From Kribbella sp. VKM Ac-2568 (lineage in GTDB: Bacteria > Actinomycetota > Actinomycetes > Propionibacteriales > Kribbellaceae): a stretch of 64,000 bases of DNA. Positions 62,575 to 64,000 of the stretch are shown here, one piece after another. Made by a program: the position numbers and the translations under genes. The stretch is from positions 248,001-312,000 of the forward strand of contig NZ_SLVF01000010.1 of NCBI RefSeq assembly GCF_004345365.1, written 5' to 3'. Each line of letters starts with the position of its first letter. Positions within the stretch are counted from its first letter, which is position 1. The notes beneath the pieces are model-generated. The model was not told the DNA's origin. It did no database searches and saw only the letters and a list, made by a program, of their open reading frames with translations.

Positions 62575-63028
62575 GAGGCCGCTGGTGGTTCCTACTGCAC
62601 GTCACGCACTTGCTCCACGTCGGCCGGTTGAAGGTCTGCTCGGTGGGACGCCGGCCACAGCCTTCTGCGGCCGCTGTCGGCCACCGGCTGCAGAGGTGGG
62701 GCTCCGGATCGGACGAGGGCTCTCCTGAGACGTCGATGTTCGGAAAACCGTTCGAAACTGCTCTACGGCTCGTTCCCTGGAGGAGCCCGCCCTGTCGCCG
62801 GAGCAGGGTGTTCTGCTTCGGCGACCGGCGAAGCAGGCGTGTTAGCCGGTGATCGTCTTATAGGCCAGTTCCGCCAGGGCGGTGGCGGCGGAACAGCCGG
62901 GCCGCTGTAGGCCGCAGACGGATGACCAGCGAATCGCTGCTTGTTGTACCAGAGCGCGGAGGCGCCGGACTAGAGTGATTCCTCCAGCATCGCTGACGGC
63001 GTCCGAGGCGCGTGGCAGGCTGGCGAGT
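62575..63028. other. About 450 bp intergenic
   Basis: No supported gene. A minus-strand run ending at 62842 (ALVQQAAIRWSSV to AELAYKTITG) looks faintly protein-like but has no start codon or recognised family. The right end directly precedes the SRAP remnant. Confidence 0.4.
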
Positions 63029-63094
63029 ATATGTGGTCGATACGCGTCGGTGGCCAGCCGTGCCGATCTGCTCGACGCCTGGCGAGGACGCTGA
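63029..63094 (+). pseudogene. SRAP peptidase N-terminal remnant, start codon ATA
   Basis: ATA TGT followed by GRYASVASRADLLDAW reproduces the first 19 residues of an SRAP protein (compare MCGRYASAASRANLLEQF at 60130). The initiator is ATA instead of ATG, and the frame ends after 21 codons. It is a relic of a second SRAP gene just upstream of ppgK. Confidence 0.7.
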
Positions 63095-63130
63095 CCCGGT
63101 GCGGCAACTGGGGGCGAGGGGAGAGATCAG

Positions 63131-63892
63131 GTGCCCAGGATGAGGACGTCGACCGCTTTCGGGGTCGACATCGGCGGCAGCGGGATCAAGGGCGCCATCG
63201 TCGACCTGGAGACGGGCGACCTGGCCGCGGAGCGGGTGAAGTACCTGACGCCCAACCCGTCCACTCCGGAGCCCGTCGCCGAGGTCGTGGCCCGGCTGGT
63301 CAAGGAGGTCGAGTGGACCGGTGAGCTGGGTGCGACATTCCCGGCCGTGATCAAGAACGGGGTGGCCAAGACCGCCGCGAACGTCGACAAGAGCTGGATC
63401 GGGACCGACGTCGAGAAGGTCTTCACCGACATCACCCACTGCGACGTGACCGTGCTCAACGATGCCGACGCGGCCGGTATCGCCGAGGCCCGGTTCGGCG
63501 CGGCCAAGGGCGTCGACGGCGTGGTCATCCTGCTCACCTTCGGCACCGGTATCGGCAGCGCGCAGCTGCTCGACGGCCAGCTCGTGCCCAACACCGAGCT
63601 CGGTCACCTCGAGCTGGACGGGTACGACGCGGAGAAGAAGGCCTCCTCGGCGGCGAAGGACAACGAGGGCCTGTCGTACAAACAGTGGGCCAAGCGGGTG
63701 CAGCGATACCTTCGGCACGTGGAGAACCTGTTCACCCCCGACCTGTTCGTGGTCGGCGGCGGGGTCAGCAAGTACGCCGACAAGTGGGTGCCGCTGCTCG
63801 AGATCTCCACCCCGGTGAAGCCGGCTCAGCTGCTCAACAACGCCGGCATCGTCGGCGCGGCGATGGCCGCGCACGAGAAGTTCACCGAGTAG
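63131..63892 (+). CDS. ppgK: Polyphosphate glucokinase
   Basis: The 253-residue ROK-type kinase phosphorylates glucose using polyphosphate (or ATP). Motifs are FGVDIGGSGIKGAIVD (phosphate 1), TFPAVIKNGVAKTAANVDKS, VTVLNDADAAGIAEARFGAA (catalytic Asp), LLTFGTGIGSAQLLDG (phosphate 2), ELGHLELDG and the adenosine motif DLFVVGGGVSKYADKW. The size is normal. GTG 63131 follows GGGGAGAG; ATG 63140 is an alternative. A core actinobacterial enzyme that marks the return to intact DNA after the decayed region. Confidence 0.95.
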   Translation: MPRMRTSTAFGVDIGGSGIKGAIVDLETGDLAAERVKYLTPNPSTPEPVAEVVARLVKEVEWTGELGATFPAVIKNGVAKTAANVDKSWIGTDVEKVFTDITHCDVTVLNDADAAGIAEARFGAAKGVDGVVILLTFGTGIGSAQLLDGQLVPNTELGHLELDGYDAEKKASSAAKDNEGLSYKQWAKRVQRYLRHVENLFTPDLFVVGGGVSKYADKWVPLLEISTPVKPAQLLNNAGIVGAAMAAHEKFTE

Positions 63893-63910
63893 GCCGGGCT
63901 ACAACCCGGC
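63893..63910 (+). terminator. Short hairpin after ppgK
   Basis: GCCGGG (63893-63898) pairs with CCCGGC (63905-63910) around a six-base loop, directly after the stop codon. The stem is short and has no U-tract, so it is only a weak terminator candidate. Confidence 0.35.
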
Positions 63911-64000
63911 GCCGGTGTCGGCGGCGGGTCGCCCGTCGTACCGCTAGCGTGCGCGGCCGCCGGTAGCTCGAGGGGAGCTGCGGCGGCAGTCAGCGCGGGT

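Noticed and set aside
62842-62970. Protein-like minus-strand run ending AELAYKTITG
   Set aside because: Too short, no start codon, no recognised family; could be chance.

Overview
The window is GC-rich chromosomal DNA (GC-ending codons, GTG/TTG starts, ATGA gene overlaps). Its content fits a high-GC actinobacterium: Lsr2, polyphosphate glucokinase, an EF-G2-like translational GTPase, a PAC2-family protein, DUF1707 and DUF2264 proteins, an F420-type LLM oxidoreductase fragment, an ECF41 sigma factor and a FabG4/FadA2/MaoC cluster. A member of the Nocardioidales/Kribbella type is plausible but is inferred from gene content only. There are no rRNA genes, no intact tRNA gene and no CRISPR array.

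There are two contrasting halves. Positions 1-27 kb are mostly intact. They hold an EF-G2-like GTPase; a small patch of mobile-element debris (zinc-finger coiled-coil protein, resolvase remnant, tyrosine recombinase); an ArsR-type regulator with a DUF1707 protein; DUF2207, ferritin and SseB-like proteins; a two-gene DUF2264/2-hydroxyacid dehydrogenase operon behind a LacI-type operator; PAC2; acyl-CoA thioesterase TesB; an ECF41 module (SDR, epimerase, sigma factor) with two matching ECF41 promoters; a threonyl-tRNA synthetase behind an apparent threonine-codon leader-peptide attenuator; and a lipid cluster (MaoC hydratase, FabG4, FadA2 thiolase, TetR) divergent from an acyl-CoA dehydrogenase. 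An integrase and the 3' part of a tRNA-Arg gene close this half.

From about 27.4 kb to 63.1 kb the DNA looks like a decaying accessory region. Working genes alternate with many broken or truncated ones. Broken: a lipoprotein serine hydrolase, an APC permease, an MBL-fold hydrolase, a cytochrome P450, an amidohydrolase, a zinc-ribbon recombinase-like gene, an ATP-dependent DNA ligase split by a 1,976-bp insertion, an SRAP peptidase with a single stop codon, and fragments of ctaD, an LLM oxidoreductase, an IS3 transposase and a TIGR02391 gene. Apparently intact: a KimA-like potassium transporter with KdpD/KdpE-like regulators, Mn-catalase with a histone-like tail, SRPBCC and PRC-barrel proteins, YihY and AI-2E membrane proteins, a membrane-anchored STAS protein, a GCS2-type ligase, a large LuxR/LAL regulator, an HAF-repeat secreted protein and Lsr2. 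Several intact genes point to stress, ion and envelope homeostasis. Lsr2 is known as a silencer of AT-rich or acquired DNA.

The window ends with ppgK. The most interesting signals are the ThrRS attenuator, the ECF41 promoter pair, the precisely interrupted DNA ligase gene and the SRAP gene lost by one nonsense codon.
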